64,000 bases of DNA from Tetracladium setigerum (GCA_031472005.1 PZJY01000002.1:2790001-2854000); one strand, 5' to 3'. Positions 46,681 through 58,591 are shown, numbered from the stretch's first letter. Numbers and translations are program-made. The notes: generated from the letters alone by a model not told the origin.

Positions 46681-48238
46681 ATGCCTTCTTCCGACTCCCC
46701 CCAAACGAAGCTAGAACCTCTTCCTGAAGCACAAGCTTCTGTACAAACAAAGCCACAACCCGATTCAAAACCAAACGGCGACTCTGCGGCCACAACGAAG
46801 TCATTGGAAATAGTTGTGCCAGTAGAGGAGAAGAAGCTCACGAATGCGGAATTGAAAGCCAAGCAGAAGGCCGAGAAAGCAGCAAAAAGGGCGGCCGCGA
46901 AGGCAGAGAAGTCGGGAAATGTCGATTTACCTGTAGCCACGGAACAATTCCCAGTCAAAGGAGGAGCCGCAGGCGCTGCATCAGAGGCAACAATTGAGAC
47001 AACTCTACCCAAAAATATCGAAGCTCCAAAAGCATGGCAGACACAACAGAAGAAATCGGGCGGAGCTGCTGGCGAGACCAGAGGTCACCCACACCGAGGG
47101 CAGCAGAAACCTGCAATGCATGCACCACCGCCCTCTTTACCAGCTGTGCCTAAGAAGGAAGACAAGACGGTGGAACTTTTCAGACATTTGTACAAGACCA
47201 GAGCAACCACAATCGCAGGGCAGAATAAAGATGTTCATCCAGCGGTACTGGCTCTGGGGCTACAGATGAGCAATTATACGATATGTGGAAGCTGTGCCAG
47301 ACTGGTCGCGACAATGCAAGCTTTCAAGAGAGTAGGTTATCTAGAAAGTGATGTAGAAAAGTGCTAATCAGGAATAGGTCATCGAATCTTATACTACACC
47401 TCCAGGAAACACCCTTACTCGCCATCTTACTTCACATGTTCTCTCCCCACAAATTGAATATCTTGCGTCGTGTCGGCCTATATCCATATCCATGGGCAAT
47501 GCAATACGCTGGCTAAAGCTTGAGATCTCAAGAGTCGATATTGATGTTCCCGATGCTGAGGCGAAGGAGTATCTTTGTGAAGCTATTGATGTTTTCATTC
47601 GTGAACGAATCACATTTTCAGACCAAGTCATTGCGCAGAGTGCAGCCGAGAGGATTAAGGACGGAGATGTCATCATGACATATGCGAAGAGCAGCATCGT
47701 TCAACGATCACTTGTTCAAGCCCACGAGGAGGGAAAGAAATTTAAAGTCATCGTGGTAGACTCAAGACCTTTGCACGAAGGCAGGCATCTAGCAGCAGCT
47801 TTGGTCGATCTGGGATTGGAGGTGAAATATTGCTTGATCAACGGTCTCAGTCACAGCATGCAAGACGTTACGAAAGTGTTATTAGGTGCACATGCCATGA
47901 TGAGTAACGGAAGGTTATTCTCACGTGTGGGCACAGCAATTGTGGCGATGGAGGCAAATGAGTCGGATAAGCCAGTGATCGTACTCTGCGAAACTATTAA
48001 ATTCACGGAGAGGGTTGCTCTAGACTCAATCGTTCACAATGAGATAGCCCCAGCAGAGGAGCTGATCATTCCCGGGGGCTTCTTGGAGAAATGGGAGGAC
48101 ATCAAGAGGCTGCAACTCTTCAATCCGATGTATGATGTTACGCCAGCCGATTATATTCAGATGATCATCACAGAGTCTGGAAACGTACCGCCAACTTCAG
48201 TACCAGTGCTCCATAGGTTGGGGAATGAAGGCCACTAG
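46681..48238 (+). CDS. GCD2: Translation initiation factor eIF2B delta subunit
   Basis: Role: regulatory subunit of the eIF2 guanine-nucleotide exchange factor; senses eIF2 phosphorylation in general amino acid control. Seen: exon 1 46681-47331, a 46-bp intron (47332-47377), exon 2 47378-48238 (1512 nt, 503 residues). The N-terminus is Lys/Ala-rich (LTNAELKAKQKAEKAAKRAA), as in fungal Gcd2. The IF-2B fold includes VHPAVLALGLQMSNYTICGS, FIRERITFSDQVIAQSAAERI, VIMTYAKSSIVQRSL, VIVVDSRPLHEGRHLA and LLGAHAMMSNGRLFSRVGTA. The C-terminal NPMYDVTPADYIQMIITE is typical. Confidence 0.95.
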
Positions 48239-48600
48239 ATGGCTTGGAATCTAGTCGAGCAGAACAGCTATTTGAGCGAACCATTTCTTACTCGTTGGAA
48301 TTTTCCTTTGGCGGCATTGCTATCTAGCTCAGACCATGCAGCGGCGTTGTATGATTAGTGTACTCCAAGTAGTAACCACGCGCTGCCTTGAGACCAATCT
48401 AAAATAACATTATTGACCTTCAACAATGCTCCGGCCAATTGGTTCACAACTTTCATTCCGTTGATTTTGTTCAATGCCTCTAATACACATTCCACCCCAT
48501 CACTTTAAAAACATTCATTCCTTTTCCATGCAGAACCCGAGAAGTTTGTACAAATCCATCTATCTCCTGGCCGTCAACCACACAACCATCAACTCATTGC
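48239..48600. other. Convergent intergenic region after GCD2
   Basis: These 362 bp lie between the 3' ends of GCD2 and the small mitochondrial gene. No coding signal. Confidence 0.55.
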
Positions 48601-48956
48601 TCACTCGGCAAGTGCACCAGCCTCCTCCCTCTCTGCCCTCCGCGCCCTCTTCTCCAATAGCCTATCCTTTCTCATCTGCAAAACAGCTTTCTGCCTCTTG
48701 TTCACATCCTCCATCCAATATCCAAAACTAGCTCCTGTTCCTCCGAAGATGGGCCATACCCAGAGAGATTCCTTGTTGAACATGGGACGCATCTCAATGC
48801 CGATTTGCCACGCGCGTACTCCAAGACCTATTCATGCAGTTCCCGTTAGCATTGATAACCCATAGCCTAGAATTGAAGAGGGAGAGGAGAGGCAGGAGGG
48901 GGGGCAGAGAGAAGGACCATACCAAAGAAGGTCCAAAAAATGACTTTGCCGACCAT
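48601..48956 (-). CDS. Small single-helix protein, probable mitochondrial complex I accessory subunit
   Basis: Seen: exon 1 48956-48923 (MVGKVIFWTFFG), a 95-bp intron (48828-48922), exon 2 48827-48601; 86 residues. One N-terminal hydrophobic segment (KVIFWTFFGLGVRAWQIGIE) is followed by FNKESLWVWPIFGGTGASFGYW, seen here as NKESLWVWPIFGGTGASFG, and a long basic helix (RQKAVLQMRKDRLLEKRARR). From memory this pattern matches fungal proteins annotated as a ~14-kDa NADH:ubiquinone oxidoreductase subunit, but I cannot verify it. Length and topology suit an inner-membrane accessory subunit. Divergent from the SHG1-domain gene across 527 bp. Confidence 0.6.
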
Positions 48957-49483
48957 TGTTAAAGGGCCCTGAGACGGGGATGTTGTTGAGAGAGTGGAGA
49001 GATGCCGTTTTCTCGGTCTTGAGGGTTGCAGAGGCTTGGGGTGGACGCAATGGCGTGGGATGTCGGGTGGTTTGCAGTGGTACTGGTGATGTGAGGTTGA
49101 AGCTTCATGATAGTTGTGAGCCAATCATCAGATTGAGTTACAAAGCTCACGTGACCACCGTCTCGGAGCGCGGTGTCAAAATGTTATCTCGAACTTCTTG
49201 TGTATTTAATTAACTAAGATCATTACATTCAATTTGAGTACATTCCTATGTAATCTATCCTACTCTCCACCTAACTCCCCTCGAACTTTTCTCAAACGAC
49301 CACCAGCATTTCACAAATCGATCTTCAATCTTCATTCCCGTTTCGCACGTGCATCTGCACTACTTTAAATCGCGTCTTCCGTCGAGCTAAGGACAAGGGT
49401 TCCGTTTGAACGTTCCTCCAACCCCTACCAATCTTTCCCTTCCGACATACTACAACGACATCGCCATTCGTCGCACATAAGAC
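48957..49483. other. Divergent intergenic region upstream of the SHG1-domain gene
   Basis: This 527-bp shared upstream region has a C/T-rich leader at 49260-49480. No exon is recognised. Confidence 0.55.
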
Positions 49484-51843
49484 ATGGCAAGCACAGCAAT
49501 GGCGTATACGAAAGACTCTACAGCCCAAGGAGGAGGAGCGCCACCACTACGCAAGAAACTCAAGACATCCGATCTTCCACTCGCCTCTGCGACCCGAGGA
49601 GCGATCGATGCATTGGCGCTTGCCTTTAAGAAGAAGGGCGGCTATGATGCTCTCAGGAAACAGGCTTGGGAGGACTTAGAAGCTAGCGTGAGTTTGTATT
49701 TGGGTAACAGGGGAAAATAGAAAACGTATAACTAATTGGGGATGTGTTCCAGAACTTCGAGGCGGAATTCACACGGGACTTGTTGAGGGTTGCAGAGGCG
49801 CAGATTGAAAAGGATCCAGCGCAGTTGCTTAAACTGGACCGTGGAAAGGCCGCTTTACTGATTGAAGGTGCTGTTGATCGAGCGGGTGTGTACCAGATTG
49901 CCGAAGCACGAATTAATACCCTGATCGATGCGCATATTGAGGAAATCGAAGCCGGTGTTCGACGACTGCGGAGAGGTGATATTGGCGAGGTAGCTGCGGA
50001 TGCGGAAGAGCAGAGAGGTGGGAAGACAGATGAGCAGTATGAGGAGGAGGCTAATTTGAGGAGGGCTGCGAGGGAAAAGATTAGACAGGATGCAAACGCT
50101 GCGCAGAAGGCCGCTGCGGATGAGAAGAGGAGACTTGAGCGAGCTGCTAGGAAGGAGGCCGAAGCTGAGCTGGAGCAGAGGAGAGCTGCTAGAGAGGCTA
50201 GGCATAAATTGGAGAGGGAGAGGGAGGAGGAGAGACAGAAGGAAAGAGAGAAGGAGAGAGAGAAGGAGAGGGAATTGCGAGATCGCGAAAGAGATCGTGA
50301 TCGTGAGAGAGATAGGGACAGGGACCGCACCAGTCGCCGTGATCGCCCTAGATCTCGTTCTCGTTCTCGTTCCCGAGACCGAAGAGATCGCGACCGGGAT
50401 GATAGGTACAGCAGCAGAAGATACGATGATTCTTCAAGCCGCAGAGACTCGGTCAGAGACACGAAGGATCCAATTTCTAAAAAAGAGTTGGAAGTCAAGA
50501 AAGAGGACACAAAGAAGAAGGAAGGTGTAATTAAGAAGGAGGACATGACCAAGGATGCTATTGAGACAAAGGTCGATTTGTCGAAGGAGGAACAGGAACA
50601 TCTTGAGCAGGAAGCTCTCAAAGATTTGCTTCAGGACAGTAAAAGAATATCTTCTCATCGTCCAAGATACCAGCTCGACATCGAAGTCGACAAAAGTTTA
50701 GCGCCACCACCACGAAAATCGGCCCCTGCCTCAGCGATCCAACCCATTGACACAGTCAAGCCCGAAGCAAAAAAGATTCCTACTGGACCCAAGGCCGATT
50801 CAAAGGAATTCAAAGCACCGGCAAAGCCAGGAGATGATAGAAGTAGGAGGGATAGTCGCCGAAGCCGAAGCCGGGATCGGGAATCATCTCGTCGATCAAG
50901 AAGTCGAAGTCGAAGACGTCGGGATAGCAGGGATGGTAGAAGAGATAGCCGTGACAGAGATAGTCGATCAAGAAGAGACACTCGAGACCGCGATGATCGA
51001 AGACGACGGGATAGTAGAGGCAGAGACGACCGCCGAAGCCGAAGAGACAGTCCCGACAGACGGAGAGACCGCTCCCGCTCTCGATCTCGTGACAGGCGGA
51101 GAAGCTATCGCGACCGTTCAAGAACTCGCAGTCGTGATAGACGAGACCGAGACCGCAGCCCTGTAATCCGGGATATGAGCACCATAGAAGCCAAAGAGGC
51201 CTGGAAACAATCGGAAGTCAAGAAACGTGAGGAAGACGCGAGAGTTTACCTAGCTGCCCGACAGGAAGCAATTGCCAAAGGCCTACCGATTCCTGGATGG
51301 GTAGAGCGAGATTCCAGAGCCCCAACATCCTCCAGGCGTGAACCCAATCCTACCAGTCCTACTTCTGAGCGCAAGCGAGACACCTCCCGTGAGAGAGATC
51401 GCGATTCGAAAATTACTCGCGAGAGAACAAGGTCCAGGTCGCCCGGTGGACGCAGAGGTAGCAGAATTGAAAGGTCAACCAGTCCAATCAATATCGACCG
51501 ATATGTCCCAGGCGCCTCGGGCAGAAGATCTAGCATAGTCGCGCGCAGCCCTCCATCGCGGAAACGTGAACGAAGTCGAAGTCGCTCCAAGGATCGCCAT
51601 TCCCGAGAGGAAGAGAAGTCATCACGCCGTAGATCTAGGAGTCGCAGTCGGCGACGGGAACGGTCTACAGACCGTGACAGGACTAAAGGTAGGAGTAGAA
51701 GCAGGGAATCAGTAGCGAGGAAGGATAGGGATGGGAGGAGAGAGAGGAGTAGAAGTAGGAGAAGAGATAGAAGTAGAGATAGGAGTAGAGACAGAAGGAG
51801 GAGTAGAAGTCGAGGCAGCAGGAGGGATTCTAGGAGGGATTAG
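49484..51843 (+). CDS. SHG1: BOD1/SHG1-domain protein with very long Arg/Ser-rich tail
   Basis: Seen: exon 1 49484-49687, a 65-bp intron (49688-49752), exon 2 49753-51843; 764 residues. Residues ~30-125 fit the BOD1/SHG1 family (YDALRKQAWEDLEAS-NFEAEFTR, INTLIDAHIEEIEAGVRRLR). The family includes Shg1, a subunit of the Set1/COMPASS histone H3K4 methyltransferase. A charged helical region follows (EREREEERQKEREKEREKER), then alternating RS/RD/DR repeats to the end, interrupted by a Pro/Lys linker (APPPRKSAPASAIQP). Yeast Shg1 is short, so the RS tail is an addition. The symbol rests on domain family only; the tail also suggests splicing-speckle partners. The strand mirror gives a long spurious antisense frame. 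Confidence 0.8.
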
Positions 51844-52783
51844 TTTGTTGCGCTTTCAGGTTGTAATTTTAGGAGGTGAGATCCTGCAGGTTGAGACTTA
51901 CACATATTTGGGAGGTTTTACAAAGTCATATCAATAACAGCATGGGCGCCTGGAAAGGTGTTTTGATAATCAATGTATACCTACTTACCTACTTGAATGA
52001 CAACTGTGCCACATTCCATTATTGAAATCTCTAAAATTATCAAGTCTTTACGATACCCTTCCACCGCTTGCTCGAAGTGAGGACGACTCAAAAGATATTT
52101 CTAAAAGATTAAAAAAAGGTTGAAACTGAATGTGTCTTCAGTTTTAAAACCGCTATATGCTCACGAGATCGCTAGCAATACATCTTTCCCTATTCTTTGG
52201 TAAGCTTCGTGGTGCAATCCTCTATCCATGAAGCCCCTCAACTATCTCCAATACAAACCTAATATCCCAAATTTTTATGTTACCTTACATACACAACTAG
52301 CCATCCTCCGTCCACTGCCTATTGTCACCACCGCCTCTTCCTTGTAACCTCTCCCCAAAAAGCAATGAAGAATAACATAATCTTTTGTATCATACTTTAT
52401 TAAGGGGTAAGAGTGACTGGCCGGAAAAAGTAAGCGATGGACTTTGGACTTGAGAAACGGTGGGTGATGTGTTCGACTTGGAAGACGAATGAGTGGGAGA
52501 GAAAAAAAGAACGAAGTATACATAAGAGAGAAAAGGATCGCTGCTTTTTTGGCATGACTGTTGGGCTAGCTTAGATTGGGAGATGAGTGAATGAAATGTA
52601 GTCTCAACTCTGCTCTTTGGGATTCAGCTGTACGCGGTGTGAATTTTCTTGGACAGTGATCACGAATTGAAGTCGGCATCACCCTTCTTCTATCCTCCAT
52701 TTTGCTTTGCGAGACAAGAAATAAAGACGGCAGACTAATATCATTCTGATGCAATATTATTCTGGTCTAGGCTGGCTGAACCA
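51844..52783. other. Intergenic region after the SHG1-domain gene
   Basis: About 940 AT-rich bp between the SHG1-domain gene and the broken dehydrogenase. No coding signal. Confidence 0.5.
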
Positions 52784-53289
52784 CTACAGATTTGCTCCTC
52801 CATCTACGGATAATGAAGCACCAGTGATATAGGAGCTACGGGGATGAGGAGAAAGTACAAAGCTGCCAGGTTCATCGAGTACGCCGGGCTTTAAAGATCC
52901 TGCAAGCAGTGGAAGACACTTCTGCAGTTGATATCCATGAATTTATAGTACTCAGCATCGTCCCACTGCCAGACTCCATCGTGGCCAAGATTATTCCCTG
53001 CAGTGCTAGCAACATTTGCAACGCCATCGATCCTGCCAATTTTCTCCTTGACTTTTTGCAGGAAGGATGTTATGTCGGAACGCTTCGTCACATCGACTAT
53101 ATCCCAGGCGACCCTATCCTTTTATTCCTCTGACAGACCCTCGAATACCTTAAGCAGGTCTTCTTTGTTCACATCGCACAATCCAATTTGGGGATCTTGT
53201 CTAAGTAGTAGAGCACTCGTTTCCCAGCCAATACCTGATGCGCCGCCAGTGATAACGAAGACTTTATCTTTGAGAGAGTTGTCTTCCAT
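52784..53289 (-). pseudogene. Short-chain dehydrogenase/reductase, internally deleted and with a premature stop
   Basis: Seen: a start at 53289 opens MEDNSLKDKVFVITGGASGIG, an SDR Rossmann glycine motif. The frame continues through DPQIGLCDVNKEDLL, is stopped by TAA at 53122-53124, and resumes in the same frame as DIVDVTKRSDITSFLQKV, then ASTAGNNLGHDGVW and NCRSVFHCL. Near 52900 it jumps, in another frame, to the SDR C-terminus GSLKPGVLDEPGSFVLSPHP, ending SSYITGASLSVDGGANL at 52784. Known: SDRs need a Ser and a Tyr-x-x-x-Lys between these parts; the block of roughly 90-110 residues holding them is absent. Not functional as it stands. Confidence 0.85.
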
Positions 53290-53849
53290 GATTGAGCTGG
53301 AATATGTTGGATGATTGGAGACGACGAAGAAAGTATAACGGTAACACGAGTAAACTTGCCTGCCATAAATGCACCTACCAAGTCAGTCCTCGCGTCAATC
53401 AGAGCCCTCGAGCAAAGGAGGATGAACTGGCTATTATATTGAATGACCCAAAAGTACTGCAACGAGGAAAGTCCAAGGAGTATCTGTCAGACCGCCACGT
53501 GCGTTACAATGCGTTCTAATGTAATTCATTGGATTTAACTTGAAAGATGATCCACTCTCGACCGTAAGTCAGTTGCATTAGCTTAGATTTAAAAATTGTT
53601 GATTGAAAGGCTCGAGGGGTCTGTCGATAGTAGGCCATTGGCAAGTGACTCTGAGGGATCGAGGGATATGAAGAGGATAAACTTATTGGTATTGATTTAT
53701 CCAAGGTCGGACATTTGTAGCAAATACTTAACGCCCTTGTTCTGTATCCGTCCCTTTAACAAACACAACGCCTCGCTATGCTATGCTTAAATTCTACACG
53801 TTGCTTCTTGATTCCCGACCAAACTCCATCCACCAATACCAGCAAGTCA
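53290..53849. other. Intergenic region between the SDR pseudogene and UBP1-like gene
   Basis: These 560 bp show no recognisable exon. Confidence 0.5.
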
Positions 53850-55985
53850 TTATACTATCACAAGCGATCTAGCGGCTCCTATTCCTTGATGTCCAACACC
53901 TTTTGCATTCTTTTCCGTGCCTGGTTGATGGATGTATTGAGGAACAACTATCGCCTTTGTAGGTTCGTAATTTGGACGGCGATTATCGTCATCATTTTTG
54001 TTGTCTTCTTCATCGCCGTAGTCAGAAATGGTGGTTGCGATGCTCTGTTCTCGCGTGGTGTGCATGGAATCCTGGTATTCGCTGTCCGAGAGTTCGTCGT
54101 CGTCCAAATCCGGGAGTGGAATGCTAGCAGCAACGGCGATCTCCACGGGTTGCAAACTCAGAGGTGCTTTGGCGGGTATTTCGGATTCCGTGGATGCTGC
54201 CTGCTCTTCGACACTCTCTACGAATTTCGGCGTCGAGACAGTTTCTGGTTCGGGGTTGCTGAGCACAACTTGCGAGGCAGGTTCAATACAATCATAAAAT
54301 AGCATGAAGACTCCTCCTTGACCAAGAACATTCTCCTCGCTGACTTTCGTGACCTCATCATCACTCAAACGCCACCATTGCTGTTTTGGAGTACCTCCCT
54401 CAACATACACAGGATGCTTTCTGTAGCAAACATAGTGACCGTTCTCGTGTCGCCCATAATGTGTCACTACACCACGAATCTCGTACAAGGGACCTCGAGT
54501 TTTCGACCGGAATCGAGAGCTCGCAATCATAGGTTTATCTGGATTCAAGATCCACTCTTCGGTATTGTCATCATCGTTCGCACCAGAGCTTCCCAAACAC
54601 CATGAAGCGAGATCGAGGATTTTCGGAAATTTGACTGCTGAATAGTTTTTCTTGAGTTCTCCTGTATTCTCGTCGAAGAGGCTTCGGTTGATATGGACAA
54701 CAAGAGATTTTGGAGGTCGTGCAATAACGGCCTGCCGAGATTTTGTAGATGAGACTCGGGCTTTGGAAGGAAGGTTGCACTTGAGCAGTGTCTTATCTTC
54801 GTAGTCATCATCTTCTAATGCCTCGTTCACAAGATCCAACCTGCTCTGGCTTGCTGCATGTGCTATCTCGTTCGTTGGAGAGTCTTTGGTTCGCTCAATG
54901 ACCATAGTGAGCAACCTCTGCATCTTGAGAAGTGTACATTTGCCACACTCTACGCCTTCGATAAACTCAAGCTTGGTGTATTCGTCTAGGCATTCTGCAA
55001 TGTCATGTTCCCAGGCTTTACCTAGCGGTACGGTCAAGCAGTTGAAAGGGATCATAGAAAGTCCCTCCGAAAAGCCACATTTTGTACATCCAACCCGCTG
55101 GGCAATGAGACCTTCGAGGGGATTCCTGAACGTCGATATCGGTAGACTCTGAGAAAGTTTGGTGCTTGGTGAAGTAGAATCATCTGCTTCGAGGCCTTGG
55201 AAGATTTGCACACGATTCGCAACCTTCCCAATCTCTTTGTCAATCTCGTCTAACACCTTCGAAAAGTATTCTTGTGCATCCTGTTGTTGCCAACTACTCA
55301 TGTTCTTTAGAGCCGCCGGCGTCCAGATTCTGCGACCATTGTTTTCTGGGTCGTTCAATGTGGCGAGTAGCCCCTTCAGTGCACCCGCCATTCTCATCTC
55401 TGAATTCTCCACCTCGGCACCTACGATCTCGATTTTAGGGTTTGTGAGATAATTTGCCAGAGAGTCAAGCGACGCCAGCCCTTGGAGAACGCTATTCTGA
55501 TAACAGGAATTATCCCAATTTCCCAAGCCAGCTGGCCTTCCTTCATCTACTTGCGACACTGTATTTAGTCCTGGTAAAGTCGACAACTTCGATGCCCCCA
55601 CCCGCGCCACTGATCCTATGATTCCTCCTGGTTTGTCCATTCCCAGTACGCGCCTCATTATTTCACTCTTGGCCGCATGCGTGTAAGGAATGGCAGCGAG
55701 CTCGGGGTTCGTGATCCGCAATGGATTTTGGTAGTTATCGATCGTATTGAGGAGCCGCGAAGGCGTAACGTAGACAAGAACGTTCCAAAGCAACTCGGGA
55801 AGAGGTAGGAGATCGTAGTCAAGGAGGAAGAAGATGTGGTAGATGATCGGGAGAGCGCAGAAGAGGAGAGGTATGAGTGTTCCTGCCCCTGTGAATGTAG
55901 ATTGTATTCCTTCACGATAGTCTTGATGGTAGTCTTGCGGGTCACCGTCGAAGAGATTGTCCATTTTGAGGTTGTAGGGATTCAT
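53850..55985 (-). CDS. UBP1: Membrane-anchored ubiquitin carboxyl-terminal hydrolase (UBP1-like, USP family)
   Basis: Role: cysteine protease that removes ubiquitin; Ubp1 in yeast is membrane-associated. Seen: one exon of 711 codons. An N-terminal hydrophobic hairpin (TLIPLLFCALPIIYHIFFLL) precedes the USP domain. The catalytic Cys is in GLGNWDNSCYQNSVLQGL, the His in HYGRHENGHYVCYRK, and the Asp in WWRLSDDEVTKV. The CxxC pairs in VGCTKCGFSEG and VECGKCTLL form the usual zinc site. QQQDAQEYFSKVLDEI is the QQD box. The C-terminus is acidic and disordered. The symbol is by family similarity. Confidence 0.92.
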   Translation of the reverse strand: MNPYNLKMDNLFDGDPQDYHQDYREGIQSTFTGAGTLIPLLFCALPIIYHIFFLLDYDLLPLPELLWNVLVYVTPSRLLNTIDNYQNPLRITNPELAAIPYTHAAKSEIMRRVLGMDKPGGIIGSVARVGASKLSTLPGLNTVSQVDEGRPAGLGNWDNSCYQNSVLQGLASLDSLANYLTNPKIEIVGAEVENSEMRMAGALKGLLATLNDPENNGRRIWTPAALKNMSSWQQQDAQEYFSKVLDEIDKEIGKVANRVQIFQGLEADDSTSPSTKLSQSLPISTFRNPLEGLIAQRVGCTKCGFSEGLSMIPFNCLTVPLGKAWEHDIAECLDEYTKLEFIEGVECGKCTLLKMQRLLTMVIERTKDSPTNEIAHAASQSRLDLVNEALEDDDYEDKTLLKCNLPSKARVSSTKSRQAVIARPPKSLVVHINRSLFDENTGELKKNYSAVKFPKILDLASWCLGSSGANDDDNTEEWILNPDKPMIASSRFRSKTRGPLYEIRGVVTHYGRHENGHYVCYRKHPVYVEGGTPKQQWWRLSDDEVTKVSEENVLGQGGVFMLFYDCIEPASQVVLSNPEPETVSTPKFVESVEEQAASTESEIPAKAPLSLQPVEIAVAASIPLPDLDDDELSDSEYQDSMHTTREQSIATTISDYGDEEDNKNDDDNRRPNYEPTKAIVVPQYIHQPGTEKNAKGVGHQGIGAARSLVIV

Positions 55986-56304
55986 CGCAAGGCATAATAA
56001 GGTCTTTCTAGCAAGGAATGTTGTCTTCCAGAACCAAATTCACTTATTTGTCTTTTGTCAAAGGTGCCCTTTGAAGTGTTTTTGATTCTGCGGCTCTGTT
56101 GAAAGGAACAGAAACAGCAGGACTCGGAGCCTGTCTGCAGGGAGAAGTCGCCGTCGCACACGCCAAACTGGTTGAATGCATGTGAGCAAAGCGATATTAG
56201 CCAATTAACCGTTTTGCCGATTATTATCTAAATTTATTTCGAACCCCACCAAGACAACACCGTCAAAACAAAGACACAACCAAATCCAATCTCTCGAAAT
56301 CACA
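55986..56304. promoter_or_regulatory. Divergent promoter region of UBP1-like gene and ALB1
   Basis: 319 bp separate two divergent start codons, so control sequences are probably shared. No specific element was recognised. Confidence 0.45.
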
Positions 56305-56890
56305 ATGGGCAAGACAGCCCCTCCAAAGAAGGGAAAGAGCGGTAAGTCACTGTGATGGCTTTTGTTGCGATTTAAACACTAAAATATCATCAGCTCCCTC
56401 AGTACACTCCCGCGCTGTACGAAGAGCAACATCACCAGGAATCGATACGGACAAGTCCTTGAAAGATATCAAGCCACCCACAGATGACAAAATCCGCCGT
56501 CCGTCGATTCTAGCCGCTGTACAAGGAGCGGGGGTCACAAAAAAGTCAAAGAATGGCAGAAAGGCTGTACTCAGTGCTAAGGCCAGAAGACGACACGAGA
56601 AGGGCTTAGATCGAGCAGAAGCTGTGATGGACCAGAAAGAGGCAAGGATTGGAAAGAGCAAGAACCGGGCCAGAAATGTCCAAGAGAGAGCTAAGGCTTG
56701 GGAAGAACAGAACAAGAAGATACTGGAGAGAAAGGAGAAGGAGGAAGCAGAGCGATTAAAAAAGGAGGGTTGGGAGGATGTCGAGGACCAGATGGACGAG
56801 GACGCCGAGGTTGTGGATACAGGGGTCATTGCTGCTGAGCCAGCACCACAATCAATTCCATTGCCAGCGGAGGACGAGGAAGAGTTATGA
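56305..56890 (+). CDS. ALB1: Alb1-like ribosome biogenesis protein
   Basis: Role (family): Alb1 is a nuclear/nucleolar partner of the shuttling export factor Arx1 on pre-60S particles. Seen: exon 1 56305-56341 (MGKTAPPKKGKS), a 52-bp intron (56342-56393), exon 2 56394-56890; 177 residues. The protein is strongly basic with the motif RPSILAAVQGAGVTKKSKNG and a long charged helix (KARRRHEKGLDRAEAVMDQK). It ends in an acidic tail (ADEDEEEL-like). Length and composition match fungal Alb1. Divergent from the UBP1-like gene. Confidence 0.78.
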
Positions 56891-58591
56891 TCACAAGGAA
56901 CTGGCGTTTAGGTTGGTGCTTTGGCGTTCGTCGCAACAAAAATGGGAAGGCTTGATACCATAACGGCAACAATATCATTCGAATAGACTTAAAATTTGGA
57001 AGTTTGACCCAGCAACTCGAACGTCATAATCTCTCATCTGTGAGAGCCGTTGACTAAGATACCAGGATAAATTCCCAGCCAATGTTCACGTCAGGACCAA
57101 GACGCCTACCTCAATTGATATACTGGAAGCGTCAGGTGCCGAGCATATTTTCGTGTGATCCAGTGTGGAAGTTTGCTGGAGATTCTCGTTTAGAATTGGA
57201 GGGGGAAACTGGAATTCATAGAAGTGATGGGCAGTCAACTGTCCATGGAGCGCGCATAGCAATTGGGGAACTGCTGATCTTGAGTGGCAAACCTAGAGAA
57301 TTCAGTCTGCTAGACTTAAGTTTCTTTTGTTCAACACTGAAAGATTTACAGCTAGTGGAAGTTGGCAGTGCTCCAGATTTGCATCAAGCGATTGGGGGAA
57401 CCTGATACTGGACTGGGCATTTCGAAACAGTTCCCTCATACAAATCCCTCTATCACCATTGCGATTGCCCGATATCGAAACAGCTGAATGAAAGTGTAGG
57501 TAAACGACCCAAGTTGCAGCCCCGCTCATATCTTTGCATTTCTTCTTTCAATTTGTGGACATCTATGATATGAGGGTCGAACCCCGGTCAGACACGATAG
57601 TCTAAACTACCTAACGCTAGCTAAAAGGAGGTATTCGAGGCTCTGTGCACTCCCCAAATTACCTTGATACGGAGTTGACGCAAGTAGGGGAATGGAATTC
57701 AGCAAGATTATGGTTCTTAATCCAAAAGTTGTGTTTTGACCTGTGTTCTCTTCCCCTCTCCACCTGACCTTAATGTCAATGCCTGCTCCTTTCATCCCAA
57801 CCAACTTAAAATTCTACACCATCACAGGTATTGATGATTGATTGCTAACACATGCTACTTTCGTCATATTCTTTTTCATTTTCACCTTCAATCGTCTTTC
57901 AAGTGTCTTTTGGAAGTCATTTCATCAAGACCGCCCAAATCTGGATCTTCTTGATTTGATAACCTCACAACTTGAAGTTCTCTGGAGACTTTGACGCGCT
58001 TACTCGTCCATATTTGTTCAGCAAACAAAAGTCTTTCACCATCTATCACATACAGCAAGCTCAATCTTTCATACTGAACAACTGCGAGTGAAGCATCCTT
58101 TGCCAAGACTCCTCGCTTGAAGTTACCATTCGGTCATCGTCTCAACAGCAACAATCGTGGCGGCGAGAGTGATAAAGCTTTCAACTTTTTCATTAATGAA
58201 TTTATCGTCCGTCATTAACTACCAAGATTTATGCCTATCCTTATCTTTCATCTTCCATTAGCCCATTCACCATTCTAGCCAGCCTCGAAATATATTGGCA
58301 TTGTCCTTGGTCAACGGTCATTCTCACCTTGAAAAATTCACCCCTCGCCAGAGATTCGGCTCAATTTTCTAACTACCGCTTTGACTTCAGCTTTCGAAAA
58401 GATTAAGAGAAGGTGCTTCCTATTGTTACTCCTCCAGCCGGGGCCAGACGCCTATTTAAGGACAACTTCTAGGCTCTTCAACGAACCTTCCGACACTTGA
58501 TCCATATCCGACATCCAGCCCTCCAGTCCAGACAACAAGTTTACACAAGTGGCATCCATCCAAAATCTGCTACTCAAGGCACTCAATCCAA
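56891..58591. other. Long intergenic region upstream of the orphan gene at 58.6 kb
   Basis: About 1.7 kb. The second half (57800-58590) is C/T-rich with many TCTTTC/CTTC stretches, consistent with a long 5' leader of the next gene. A tRNA T-arm-like GGTTCGA at about 57555-57575 (minus strand) does not fold into a complete tRNA. A 107-codon frame at 57082-57405 has no recognisable content. Confidence 0.5.

Noticed and set aside
49683..50621. A 312-codon minus-strand frame rich in Ser/Leu/Arg
   Set aside because: It is a mirror of the purine-rich RS repeats of the SHG1-domain gene on the + strand.
57082..57405. A 107-codon + strand frame
   Set aside because: No recognisable motif or splice partner; could not be supported as a gene.
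57540..57610. tRNA-like GGTTCGA on the minus strand
   Set aside because: The T stem does not pair beyond three bases, and no anticodon arm or acceptor stem can be formed.
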